The notes under the pieces: model-generated
What the model was told of the DNA's origin: nothing
The model's input: the letters and a program-made list of their open reading frames with translations, nothing else
The model's database searches: none
Source of the DNA: Microplitis mediator
Taxonomy: Eukaryota; Arthropoda; Insecta; Hymenoptera; Braconidae
Assembly (NCBI RefSeq): GCF_029852145.1
Contig: NC_079976.1
Span: forward strand, 19,618,617 to 19,682,616
Direction of reading: 5' to 3'
Length of the DNA: 64,000 nucleotides
Position numbers and translations under genes: made by a program
Part shown: one piece after another, positions 10,046 through 21,144 of the stretch
Numbering within the stretch: the stretch's first letter is position 1
How the letters are laid out: each line of letters begins with the position of its first letter

Positions 10046-12040
10046 TGTCACGAGAGATTCCCGGCTGGGAATCTAACCAGCGAGAATTCTCTGTGCAATT
10101 AAATTATGGCTTACCTGCAGTTCCCGTTGGACGCCAGGTAATTTTTGCAGAGAATTACCAAACTCACGACGCGGAAATTTACTAGTGTGGAGGGTTCAGG
10201 GAAAACGAGCTTCCTGGACGGCGGGAGGAGTTGGGTTTGGGTATCTTACCGGCTATTACTGTCAAAGCAATTATTTAATAATAAGAAAAACAAGAGAAAT
10301 TTTATGGTAAAAAAAAACTTGTTAAACTCTTTAATCAAACAAAATACGCAGTTCTCAACCGTATAATTACTACATCGTTTCGCGTATTCACCTTAAAAGT
10401 TACATACAAAATCATACCACGCGGCACACTGATCATACAACACGCATTCAAGTATAATTACGGCTCGAAAATTCGATCAAACTTATTTTTACTTCTTGAA
10501 TTAATTTGTCGAGTCGCGAAATTATTTTAGCACACAATCAACAACAACAAACCTCAAAAAAAAATATGCAATCCATTATTTTGACTCATAGCAATTACAA
10601 AAAAAAAATAACACTTCAAAACTTCTTACGTAACTATTATGAACGTAAATTACCCAACGAGTCTCAAATATTTTTATATTTTTGCGTAAATTACAAAAAA
10701 AAAGTTTTAAGAGCTAATAAGCACTACAAGTATTTTTTGACGATACTTATCTTACAACTAATAAACGCAGCCGTGGTCCAAGACTCGAGCACAAAAAAAA
10801 AATAATAACATAAACTAAGAATCGCGACTTATTTTATTTAACAAAAAAAATTATTAAATTCCCTACGGATTTATTCTAACAGGAATAAATAATATAATAC
10901 TCGCGGTACGTACCCGCAGCGACGGCGGACACCAAAAACAAACAAACCGATGTCCTTGGTTCACGAACTCAATTGAGTACAACGTAAAAAAATAAAGTTG
11001 CGGTAAACAAATAAAAATTATGCTCAAAGAATATTCCCGCGTGACGACCACGCGACACTCGAGGACTCTGGCTTTACCACTCACCAAAATGCACAGTTCA
11101 ACAAAAAAATTAAAATAATAATAATAATAATCGATAATAAAAAAAACAAAATCAACCACCACAAATACGGGGTATTGAAATGACCGATAAGCGCAGTACA
11201 AACTTCCACTCACCCTTTACGGCGGTCGACGAGGGGATGTTGGTTGTTGTCCAGCTCTCGGTGATCCTCGGCAGGGCTTTATAACTCCTTCCCCGGCTGC
11301 GGCAATTGAGCAATCCCAAGGTCAGCTGCAAGACACACGCAGTTCGACGACGATTTTGTCTCAACTTTGATTAATTTTTTTTTTGTTTTAACAGACAATT
11401 TGCCTTCGCGGCACTTGAATATTTATTACTGATGCTATACGACAATATATCGCCTTCGCGGCACTCAAATTAGTTTATTTGAAACTAATTAATAACGAAA
11501 TAATAGTACTTTAATAGATGGTATAATCAACGGCAGAAATAAAATTATCAACAACACGTGTTATCCGCAACAAGCATCCAGCAAAGATGGCTGCAACACC
11601 TCAGACCACGTGGATCTCACACACGACTCCCCACTCTATTGCCCAGTTCAGCTGCTGCCTCAGAGATGGCGCCAGCGGTACCATAAATTGTTCTATACTG
11701 AACAACCGGTGACCATGGCCGAGCGGTCTAAGGCGTAAGACCTAGGCCTCTCGAACTTGATCACTGGCCAGGCGTGGGTTCGAATTCCAGCGGTTGCCGA
11801 AAGAATTTTTCACACAAAGAGTGTGAGGTCTTTCGGCCCTGAGGTTCGTCCCGTCGCCGATGATGAATTTGATCTGGTTCAAATATTGAATTTGATTTGA
11901 TGGAGATGTGAATTTGATTCGTATACGAATTCGACTCGATTGGCTGGATTGGGAATGCCCAAGGCCTTAATATACATATATATACTGAAAAAAAAAAAAA
12001 AAATTCTATACTGAACCTTCGAGTCCATGGCTCGGATTGA
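10046..12040 (-). mobile_element. LTR-like element, truncated copy 1
   Basis: It starts TGTCACGAGAG and matches, in inverse orientation, about 1.7 kb of the element at 37825-39937. It contains TGGCTTACCTG and GTTGGACGCCAGGT. AGGT flanks it on both sides (10042-10045 and 12041-12044), as in the host tandem repeat. About 430 bp present at the other end of copy 2 is missing here, so the right end is truncated or recombined. A SINE is inserted at 11704-12003. The ORFs shared by the two copies, including one coding for MSGSLYCAYRSF, look non-coding. Confidence 0.7.
11704..12003 (+). mobile_element. tRNA-Leu-like SINE with 13-bp target duplication
   Basis: The head is tRNA-like: A box TGGCCGAGCGGTCTAAGG and B box GGTTCGAATTCC, with the spacing of a long-variable-arm tRNA such as tRNA-Leu. 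The body is unrelated to tRNA and the end is an A tract. TTCTATACTGAAC flanks it on both sides (11691-11703 and 12004-12016). Copy 2 of the host element has the empty site as one uninterrupted copy (about 38283-38295, minus orientation). It was therefore inserted by LINE-type retrotransposition after the two copies separated. Confidence 0.9.
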
Positions 12041-12480
12041 AGGTATTAAGAAGGATCCAGAAAGATTCAAAAATTTCAATTCATTTCAATCTTTTTCAAT
12101 CCAACACTTGATCCGAAATATCGGATTATTTAGGTGTTGAGAGAGATTCGGAAAGATTTAAAAATTTCAATTCATTTAAATCTTTTTCAATCCAACACTT
12201 GATCCGAAATATCGGATTATTTAGGTGTTGAGAGAAATTCGGAAAGATTCAAAAATTTCAATTCATTTAAATCTTTCTCAATCCCACACTTGATCCGAAA
12301 TATCGGATTATTTAGGTATTAAGAAGGATTCGGAAAGATTCAAAAATTTCAATTCATTTCAATCTTTTTCAATCCCACACTTGATCCGAAATGTCGGATT
12401 ATTTAGGTATTGAGAAGGATTCAGAAAGATTAAAAATATCAATTCATTTAAATCTCTTTCAATTCCTCGGAAGTTCAGAA
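12041..12480. repeat. 91-bp tandem repeat, right part (about 5 units)
   Basis: AGGT(A/G)TT recurs at 12041, 12132, 12223, 12314 and 12405, an exact 91-bp period. Each unit carries AAAAATTTCAATTCATTT and TTGATCCGAAATATCGG. The function is unknown; it is a local minisatellite. Confidence 0.9.
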
Positions 12481-13196
12481 ATTCTTTTATTATTTTGGGA
12501 TTGAAAAGTATTCATTTTATGTTAAAATGAAAACCTTGGGGTATAGAAAGTATTCGAAAGGATTCATTTCTCATCTTTTTCAATCCTTTTCAATTCACTT
12601 TTTTAATCAGGGGCAATGAATCCTTTTTTTTAGAAGCTTTATAAAACCAAAAGGGAGTATAGAAATCTATCATTTTGGAATAAGTAACGCGATATAAATA
12701 ATAAAGCTATACATTCAGTGACATTCAGTCATATTTAGTGACAAAATAATTAAAGTATTAATTCATTTAAAGAAAATAAATACGATCGTCTTTTTTCTCG
12801 CGTAATTTAAGTGTAATTCGAATGATATAGATAAATCTATTTGTCTCAATACTTGGCAATTAAAAAGAGCTTAAACTATGGAAAGGCACAAATTCAAGTC
12901 AAGATCTTTCTAATGGTACCAATTTCAATAACATTAACTTATTCTATGATATAGATATGGCGGGAACAAAATTTTCTTTATTGTCTTAATAATATAGATA
13001 TAGATAATAATAACAATTAGTGAAATCATTTTAATTACTATGATATAAAAAAAATTAATAAACAGCGTAGACGTATAAATTATATTCTTTATTAAATAAT
13101 AAAATAAATAAAAGAAAATAAAATAACTGTTGAAACAAAAATAAATATACTGTGAAAATAAATAAATTAAATAATTTTTATAACATAATCTGATCG
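12481..13196. other. AT-rich spacer
   Basis: No gene or RNA is recognised. The first 140 bases keep weak similarity to the tandem repeat (CTTTTTCAATCC motifs). Confidence 0.5.
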
Positions 13197-14165
13197 TTAT
13201 TTGGCTACACCTTTTAATTGGGCGATTTTGGAAGCACTGTCAGAACGTACTTCAGCTGATTGCAGCTCTTCATTTCTTCTTCGACACTCTATTTGAAAGA
13301 GTACTGTAGCTAATCGATTGATTAAATAATCTTTTATTAATCCATCGTGTCCTTTTTCTTTGCACAGTACTTTACACTGCAAATCAAACGACGTATCCAA
13401 AAATAAAATCGTATCTTTATAAATATTTAATTGATGGAAATTCGGATTTATTTGAGTGTTGAAAAGTTCAATAGCGGTCTTTATGAATCTTTTCACTTCA
13501 AAAGAAAATCCACTCTTTCTGATCGATCCATCCGAATTCCGTGTATATAAAAAAGTATCACAATTGCTACAAGTAGACTTTTTTCGTAAGCTCTTTAATA
13601 ATTCTCTTTCTATGATAACTGGATGAGGGCCTTCAGAGTCAGGTGTAACAAAATCAGCGAGTAGATTTTCGACATCTAATTGATCTTCGTCAATATGGAA
13701 AAGTGTAGACAATTCTTCATATTCTTCATTAATTGCGGATATTGGATCTTGATTATCATCAAAAGGTGATGGTGTATCAGTTATCAGATCAGGAACTGAA
13801 TTATTGTGACTCGTTTCAGACGTTGGAATTCCATCAACAATCCTAAATATTTTATTATTATCTGTAGAAAGATTTAAGTTTTTGGAATTTATATTAGCCA
13901 TAAAATCAGTCAAGTTCACTAAATTTCCCGAAATATGATTTTGACTGTTTTGATTATCTAACTTTAAGTCTGCATATCGGGAAACCAGTAACGTTTTGAA
14001 AACATTTTCAAAATGTGCACAACATAAATTATCATTATCTCCTTGAATGTGTCCAATGAGACCAAAAAAGTTCTCTAGTGGGTCTTGTGTTGTATTACGG
14101 AGATTAAACTCTGTCAGTCCTCCTTCTGTCAGTAAAAAGGATGATAATCCAATCAAGGCTGTCAA
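13197..14165 (-). CDS. P-element transposase C-terminal domain
   Basis: 322 open codons. Near the N-terminus the motif TQDPLENFFGLI matches the hallmark of the P-element transposase C-terminal region. It is followed by CCAHFENVFKTLLVSRYADL, an acidic middle, a Cys-containing segment CSNCDTFLYTRN and a basic end. The start codon is not real: the frame is open upstream, reading TPQALTDNL, and would have continued from the missing core. No frameshift is visible, so this block decayed least. Confidence 0.65.
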   Translation of the reverse strand: MTALIGLSSFLLTEGGLTEFNLRNTTQDPLENFFGLIGHIQGDNDNLCCAHFENVFKTLLVSRYADLKLDNQNSQNHISGNLVNLTDFMANINSKNLNLSTDNNKIFRIVDGIPTSETSHNNSVPDLITDTPSPFDDNQDPISAINEEYEELSTLFHIDEDQLDVENLLADFVTPDSEGPHPVIIERELLKSLRKKSTCSNCDTFLYTRNSDGSIRKSGFSFEVKRFIKTAIELFNTQINPNFHQLNIYKDTILFLDTSFDLQCKVLCKEKGHDGLIKDYLINRLATVLFQIECRRRNEELQSAEVRSDSASKIAQLKGVAK

Positions 14166-14272
14166 GTTATCAGTTAAAGCTTGAGGTGTCGGCGTACGTA
14201 TTTGACGATCATGGGGTTTTTTTTAATTTTTACAGCTGCCATATTGAAATTGTAACGTTCGGAACATGATTG

Positions 14273-14584
14273 CTAATTACCATGTTTAGCCAAAGAAAGT
14301 GCTAATATTTTCTGTTCATTAGAATATCGACGACCTTGTGGCTGTTTCTTGCAATTATTTTGTTCCATTTGTAGCATTTGTTGTAATGCTGGAGACTCTA
14401 CATTATTTTCTGCGGAAGAAACGACACTACTAGTACATTGCGAACGATTCAGTGCTTCCTGTAGTTGAGAGACTGTTTTTTGTAGCTGGTTAACTGTTCT
14501 TTTTTCTTGTTGAATGGCTATTAATAATTTTTTTTTCTCTGGACTTACGGTTGCTCCACTGAGACCAACTTGATCCATAATCAA
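14273..14584 (-). CDS. P-like transposase coiled-coil/HTH segment
   Basis: 103 codons. About residues 15-50 form a leucine/glutamine heptad coiled coil (KRTVNQLQKTVSQLQEAL), likely for multimerisation as in P transposase. The end RRYSNEQKILALSLAKHG matches the conserved segment that precedes the catalytic domain in THAP9-like proteins. The frame stops right after this, where the core has been lost. Confidence 0.6.
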   Translation of the reverse strand: MIMDQVGLSGATVSPEKKKLLIAIQQEKRTVNQLQKTVSQLQEALNRSQCTSSVVSSAENNVESPALQQMLQMEQNNCKKQPQGRRYSNEQKILALSLAKHGN

Positions 14585-14934
14585 TTTATGAGTGTTACGT
14601 TCTACAGCACCTACATATATATCAATTATATATATTAATTGACCGTAATTTGAACATTTAACCTAATTTATTGTTATTAAATTAAATCGTATAATTAAAT
14701 GTACGAAATATTAACTAACTCTAACACTTAAAATATTTATATTTTTATAAATACTGTCATTTTATCATTAATTATGTACCTGTATGTATAAATTTTATTA
14801 CAAATCGTTTACATTTTTTCCACTGACGCTGACGAGATAATTTGTCAACTGCCAAATAAAATATATACAATTTCTAAATTTACAAAAAAAAAAAAATTAG
14901 TTATATTATAATTCACAATTAATTTAAATAGCTT

Positions 14935-15255
14935 TGGTCTTCAAGCTATATAAGTTTATGATATTATTTAACTTAAAAAAAATTTGTTTCACTGCAGGTC
15001 CTTGCATTTTATCAATGCATTCTTTTAATTTGTTGTTGAATAAATTATACATTTCGTTTTGATCAATGCAATCGTTATTCCAATCTTCATTTTTTGTGAG
15101 ATCATCAGCTTTCTATCAGTTGATTCAATGAAAAAATGATATTTACGTTGAAATAGTAAAAGTTCTAGCAAATTGCAAATATTATTTTGCGTTTGCCATT
15201 TCTCTTCACGAGTATTGGTAAACAGGTCTAAAAAAGTAATAAGTGTGTTTGTCAT
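14935..15255 (-). pseudogene. Unrecognised coding remnant
   Basis: One frame reads FLDLFTNTREEKWQTQNNIC. A shift near 15115 continues into KLKECIDKMQGPAVKQIFFK. Composition and length suggest an old coding fragment inside the P-like region. I do not recognise the protein; it may be an exon of the surrounding element or a separate insertion. Confidence 0.3.
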
Positions 15256-15880
15256 TCATGTATTTTTTACCCGGAGCAGCAATAAGTAATTTTTCAAAAA
15301 TTTTATTGTAGTTATTATTAATTACGTTTTTAGCTAGTTTGTGAATTTAATGGTATAAAGCTCACGAAAAAACGTGTTATTTTTGTTTTTTTTTTCCTTC
15401 AAAAACTCAATATTTTTACATTCAAAAATTAATTCGAACTGTAATTAGGAAAATTACATTTCTGAGAATACACTTAATACTGCCTAATCGTAAAGATAAT
15501 GAGGGTGTAATGGGAGTGAATTCAACTCATTGAAAGTTTAAAATAAATCATATCAACGTGCATATTCGACAATTTCTTGTCATATTTACATTAAGCCTTG
15601 TTAACACTGTTTTTTTTTAAATGTCAGTTTCATTTTCCAAAGAAAAAAATGCAAAGAAAAAGACAGAATATTACAACCAAAAATAATGTCAAAATAAAGG
15701 TTTGATTAAAAATTTAATTACCTGAACAACGGTTGTAACGTTTTTTCTTGGATGGTGGCAATCTCAAGATTAGCGAGTCATTAACACTTTCAATATCCTG
15801 AGAACAAAAAAAAAAAACAAAAAAACAATAAGAATGTCGAAATAAATACGTAATTTTCATTTAAAATATAGTATATTACA

Positions 15881-16090
15881 CACCTAGGGAAGTAAAATAA
15901 GAAATGTCTCAGATTACATGTAATTGTTGGCCGAGGCGAAGCCGAGGTCAACAAATATGTGATCTGAGGCTTTTTTATTTACTTCCCGAGAAGTGTATAC
16001 TATTTTTCTCCTCGACGGAGGCGGAAAGCGGCAACTTCGTTTTGCACAGCGGGACGAAAGTTGACGCTTTCCGCCTGGAGGTGAGAAAAA
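15881..16090. mobile_element. Bipartite foldback element, copy B
   Basis: An inverted, diverged copy of 9222-9430. It has a hairpin centred on GGCCGAGGCGAAGCCGAGG, flanked by GGGAAGTAAAATAAG and its complement, then a second hairpin pairing GGCGGAAAGCGGCAACTT with a complementary CGCTTTCCGCC region. It sits in a putative intron of the P-like gene, so it may be tolerated by splicing. Confidence 0.65.
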
Positions 16091-16682
16091 ATAATTATTT
16101 ACCGTTGTTGAATAAGATCTTTTCCGTGATTTGTGTTCTACTGAATTCTCACTATTGGAAGAAGGTAATGATGAGGCTCGATTTACTCTGAGAGAAGATA
16201 ATTTCTTTGGAGATGTAGTCATACAAATGGTTGAGTTATTTCCAGTGCTACATTCCTGACTGCTATGAAATACATTTTCTTGTAAAATCGATAATTCACC
16301 CACATTTTCCTGTTGATACATTACTGCTTCTACTGGAACCAATGGTTTTCTTTCGTCGACATTAGTAGACAATAATTTTAAAGGCTCAACAGGCTGTCCG
16401 GTTTTGAGTTGGCTGAACATATTATGAAAAGAATATTGGTCTGACCATTTGATATTTTGTACTGGTACTTGCAATGCTATAAAAATAATACAGGATTTTT
16501 AAGAATTGATAAATAAACAAGACAATACAATTTTAAGTTATTCAATTGGTACAAATATATTTTTGTAAATCAAACACAAATGTTTTTTCATTTTTTTAAA
16601 TCAACTAATTATATTTAAACTTTCAATAAACTTTAAAAAATATGTTTGTTAATTATAGACACATATTAGGTATTTAACTTAC

Positions 16683-17133
16683 GATATGTAGGAATAACGG
16701 TCAATGTATTTGGTGGAAAATCTTTTAGATCTTCTTCTGTTAGTGGAGTAGTTTTTTCACTGCAAATCGATGGGATTGCATTTTCGTGCAATCGTTTTCC
16801 ATTTTTTATTGATTTGTAATCATCTAATTTGAAATGGCAACTACAAATTAATCTAAGTGTCGAAAATTTACTTATTGGTAGCCCAACAAAATCCTTCACT
16901 CCTACAACTTTCAACCATTCCTTACACCTGTAAATTATGTAAATAAATTATTAATATGTTAAATTCCTGCTTCTTAAAAAATTATTAGTTATTTTCTTGC
17001 AATTTTACTAACCTTTCAGGATTTCTAGGAAGTGTAGAAAAAATACAATTATGTGTATCTTATGGTGTCTACAGTCTTTTGCCCAGCACTTTTTGTGCGT
17101 GGGTATTTTAGTTTTTGTTGCACTTTCAGTCAT
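16683..17133 (-). pseudogene. THAP zinc-finger exons
   Basis: Exon 1 (17013-17133) starts ATG and encodes KKCWAKDCRHHKI. A frameshift precedes the expected downstream CIFSTLPRNPER. Exon 2 (16683-16927) encodes CKEWLKVVG, then LICSCHF and RLHENAIPSIC. The C2CH pattern with the Trp and the NAIPSI ending is that of a THAP domain, a DNA-binding module used by P-element-type transposases to bind element ends. The splice sites look canonical. Confidence 0.7.
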
Positions 17134-17299
17134 TTTATAATTTTACTGCACTATCACTTTTTTATTATAAATTCTTTCAATAATATCAATCAAAATCAAA
17201 ATGCCTCACATGTTCACAGATAAAATCTGTGTAATTTTTAATTGTTAAAATTCCATCACACCTAAACCAGATCCTTTTTGCGCATTCGCTCACTTTACA

Positions 17300-17692
17300 A
17301 AATGGTAATCCTCAGAATAATTTGAATTTTATTCGAAAAATCAAGCTTCAAAATAGAAGGACCGTCTGAATAATTTTTTTCGATTTTTTTCGGAAAACTA
17401 CATTCAAAAACGAAGAAAGAGGAAAAAAACATTTTTCGTTTGGTCTTTTTTTGGACAGATGCTGGCAATTAAAAAAAAAAATCTTTTAACCATAAAACAA
17501 TGAGTGTAGTAGGAATTTTTTTGAATTGCCAGCATCTGTCCAAAAATGGACCAAACGAAAACTTTTTTTTTCATGTTCTTCGTTTTTGAATGTAGTTTTC
17601 AGAAAAAAATACAAGAAAATTATTCAGACGATCTTTCTATTTTTAAACTTGATTTTTCGAACAAAATTCAAACTATTTCGAGGATTACCATT
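17300..17692. repeat. Large imperfect inverted repeat
   Basis: Arms of about 170 bp (17300-17470 and 17524-17692) are imperfect reverse complements, for example AATGGTAATCCTC against GAGGATTACCATTT and CAGATGCTGGCAATT against AATTGCCAGCATCTG. The loop is about 53 bp. It looks like a foldback MITE next to the 5' end of the P-like gene. ORFs across it are artefacts. Confidence 0.75.
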
Positions 17693-18424
17693 TAAATTTT
17701 TTGTTTTTATTTTTTTTTTTTTCAAGTTTGAAAGTTTTCTGAGCACTCTCAAAAATTTTTAGCATGGTGTTATGAGGAATAAGGCTAGTTTTAAAAAATT
17801 TTTTTTTCAATTGGAAAAAAAAAATATAAATCGAAAAAACATCATTCTGAAAAAATTTGCGGATCTGCAGAAAATGTCAAAGTTTTATATAAAAAAAAAA
17901 AATCAAAAATCAAAAATGGTAAACATCGAAAAATTTTTGATTTTTTCTAAAAATCTACAAAAAAACAATAAAGATAGGTTGCAATAATTTTTTTGTATTT
18001 TTTTTCAAAAACTACATTTAAAAACAAAAATTTTGAAAAATAAAACGTCCCAATCAGTCGAATTTTGAAAAAGTTATAGCTATTTAAAATAGAAAAAGTC
18101 ATTTTTTTCGAAAATTTCTAACTTTTTTTCGGTTGGGTGAAAAAATTTGAACAAATTATGAGAAACGTTTTTGATGGGGTAGAAAAAGAAAAAAAATTTT
18201 CAGCCAAATCTAAAGGGGTTGATTCAAAAGTGGTCGATTTGGCGTGGAATGCCCCATATATATTAAATCTTGATTTAATTCAACTTAATGTTAATTATAT
18301 GTCTGTTTTAATCAAAATACTTAAGAACTGAGCTTAGATAGACTTTTGTAAATAATACTGAAGATTTTTAACTAATTTCACAATAATGTAAACAATATAA
18401 TTTGATGTATATTTCTTTACTTTA
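17693..18424. other. AT-rich spacer
   Basis: A/T-run-rich DNA. The short ORFs are lysine/phenylalanine-rich and have no coding character. Nothing else is recognised. Confidence 0.5.
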
Positions 18425-20188
18425 GCATAATTTTGACGATGTTTTTATCCGTGAATGTAATGCAGTTATACGTAAAAATGTTACATTTTTTCAATTTCCT
18501 CTGGCTCCAGAAGACAGTCTAATTGAATTGGTCATTTTACCGACTAATTCGAACGACATAGTCGATTTTTACAATGCGGAACAAGATATCATTGACTATG
18601 ATACCAATCATGAGTTTTTTTTTGCAATTAAATGTTAAAATGCGGTGTTTTTTTGCTCATATAAATTAACTCAAATGTTGTTTTTCAGATTTCTCAAAAT
18701 TTAGAAACTATTTTATCATCTCAGTTGGAAAGTAGAACGGAAGAAATAATTCGAGCTGATTTGGAATCTACCGATGAGAATGATTTATTTTTGACTTTGC
18801 CAGTATTGCAAAAAAAAAAGTTGTTTACTGATGAGGATTCTACAACGAGATCAACTTTTAATGAATCTCAAAATACTAATAATTTAAAAGATCCCGATTT
18901 TAGTTTTTCCGGTATTAAACACTCATCTACGGCTTTAGAAGACACGACAGCTGGTTATATCTTTTACAGTCGTGAAAGTTCAGTTCCAATACCTTCTGAT
19001 ACGGAAGAAAATGACCAAGAAAAAATATCAACAGATGCAAATAAAATAGGTGCAATTGAAAAAGAGAAAATTGAAGAAACGTTTAACGATGCCGGAAATG
19101 AAAACCACGATGAAAATTTAGTAGATTCTCCAAATTATTTAAATGCCGAATCATCATTACGTAAAATCCCCTTTCGTAGAACAGGATCATGCGATAATTT
19201 CAAAATGAAAGTTTTACCAAGTACCACTTCTCACTGGACGAAGAAATACGCTTGTTTATATTATGATAAGCAAGTTGTGAAGTTACCTCGACACATTGAA
19301 TCTGTTCATAAAATATATGAAGACGTAAAAAAACTCCAACAAATTCCTGCAGGTAAATATTTTGGAGTAATTGAAAATATCATATTTTTCCCGTTTTTTT
19401 TTTTGTTTTTTGTATCTTAATCTTAATAATTCAATTCTTTTGAATATAGGTACTTCAGAAAGAAAAAAAATCTTAAGCATTCTTAGGAACAATGGCAATT
19501 TTAGTCATAACATGAATCTGAATCGTAACAAAGGTAAATAACTCGTGCCTCGTCGACCGAAGGTAGAGAGGAAAGCAACGGATTATACCACATGTCCTAA
19601 TTGTTTGTTGACGGTAACAGTAGTAAATTCAAGAAAGCATATATCAAAATGCATCGATCCAAAAATTAAAGGATCGCGTACTTATAGAGTTTTGGGAAAT
19701 ATTGTCGAAGGGCGGTTACACGTCACAGCAAGTGAAACTCTACGATTAGTCATTTTTTCTGTGTTAAAAGAAGATGAGATCGTTCGTTTAATAAGATATG
19801 ACTGGTTGATTATTTTATATGGTAATAAATTGTGTTTAAAGTATGCTCCCAATCACTTTTAACATAACATGATCCGAGCTCGGTTGCGTCTTATAGGCCG
19901 GTTTCTACAAGCTGCTAAATATTTGGACTCTGCCATAACAGAACTGTCTGAAGTATATAATCGCAAACATGTTGACTTGGTTGTAGACGCTATTGCTGCA
20001 GTAGCTAGAATTGATCGCATGCAAAATTCGTGTGAGGCACCAGCAGTTGCAGAAAATCTTGTGACCTATATTAAACAAATTGCGTTGCTTCTTGAAACGG
20101 AGTATGTAAAGAGAGAAGATGAAGATGGCCTTCAAAGAGTTACAAATTTTGTTAAAGTCTATAAGTCGGAAACACCAATATCAATTAA

Positions 20189-21140
20189 CCCTTCGTTACC
20201 CACGTTCTTTTGCCAGCCGAATTCACCCACGTGGTTAGCGTCGCGCCGCCGTGTTAAATTGAACGCGCTGTTGCCAAACGTTCAACCACGACTATTGTAC
20301 AGTATTTAATAATTATCAAAGAAAAATTGTAATACAAATTCGCAGTTTTTTCATGGAACCAGATTATTTATTATCAAAAATCGAAAAATTAACATTATAT
20401 TTATTATTTATATTTATATACATATATATATAAATATTGTATTATTCTATGAATAATAATTTTTTCAGAACTTATTTGTATTAAAGTTTATATCATTATA
20501 TTTCTATTTTATATAATAATATTTTCTTATTATTATTATCACACGTGAAATACGTTTTTAACATAAGAAACTAGTGTCAATCACAAATATAAAATTATTA
20601 ATTAAATTAAATTTTCGATTGAACGATTGCAAATTTTTTTCAATCACATATTAAGTCATTACTTAAACAACAATAAAATTATAATTAAACTCAATCTCAA
20701 TTTGATTGAACAATCACACATAAAACTACTTTTCTAATTATAAATTTAGTATAAATAACAACAATAACATTATTGATTCATTCAACTCTTTGCAAAACTA
20801 TAACCTGAAAAATCACTCCTCTTTACCAGTTGTGTTGAACGTGTGGTAAAACAGGCTAAAATACTGGCGGCAAAGAAAATTGGCAACAGCACAGTTTGAA
20901 AAAGATCGGGAGACTTACCCACGATGGGCGGCAGAGCGCCGTTTTCTCAAACTCAGTCTCGAATTTTAGAATGTAAAAATATTTTCCAAGGGTTTTTATG
21001 CATGTAAATAGCATAAAAATTTTTTAATAGATCAAAGAAAGAATTAAATTTTTTTCAAAACTACGAATTTAAGTAGTTACGAGAAAAAAAATAAAATTTA
21101 AAAAAGGCGGCGCCACGCTCATAGCGTGGGTAAGGAAGGG
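20189..21140. mobile_element. piggyBac-type non-autonomous element
   Basis: Ends CCCTTCGTTACCCACG and CGTGGGTAAGGAAGGG (15 of 16 complementary), flanked by TTAA at 20185-20188 and 21141-21144. TTAA duplication plus CCC-starting inverted repeats is the signature of the piggyBac superfamily. No transposase is encoded in the 952 bp. It interrupts a recombinase exon between codons that are in frame when one TTAA is kept, so it landed in an open frame. Confidence 0.88.
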
Positions 21141-21144
21141 TTAA

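Larger units (their letters stand above)
13197..17133 (-). pseudogene. THAP/P-element-like transposase gene, core deleted
   Basis: Exon-like blocks run right to left: 17013-17133 and 16683-16927 (THAP zinc finger), 16103-16476 and about 15723-15800 (linker), 14273-14584 (coiled coil plus GRRYSNEQKILALSLAKHG) and 13197-14165 (C-terminal domain with TQDPLENFFGLI). Splice-like GT/AG sites bound most blocks. Only about 108 bp separates KHG from the C-terminal block, where several hundred residues of RNase H-like catalytic core would be expected in P transposase or THAP9. Exon 1 also carries a frameshift. This is an internally deleted, non-autonomous P-like element or a decayed domesticated gene. 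I could not find terminal inverted repeats. Confidence 0.7.

Noticed and set aside
10863..11364. Conserved ORFs shared by the two LTR-like copies
   Set aside because: Shared because the DNA is duplicated. Composition is low complexity (poly-Tyr, poly-Phe) and no domain is recognisable.
11712..11800. A stand-alone tRNA-Leu gene
   Set aside because: The A and B boxes are present, but the sequence continues into an unrelated body with an A tail and is enclosed by a 13-bp target duplication, so it is the head of a SINE.
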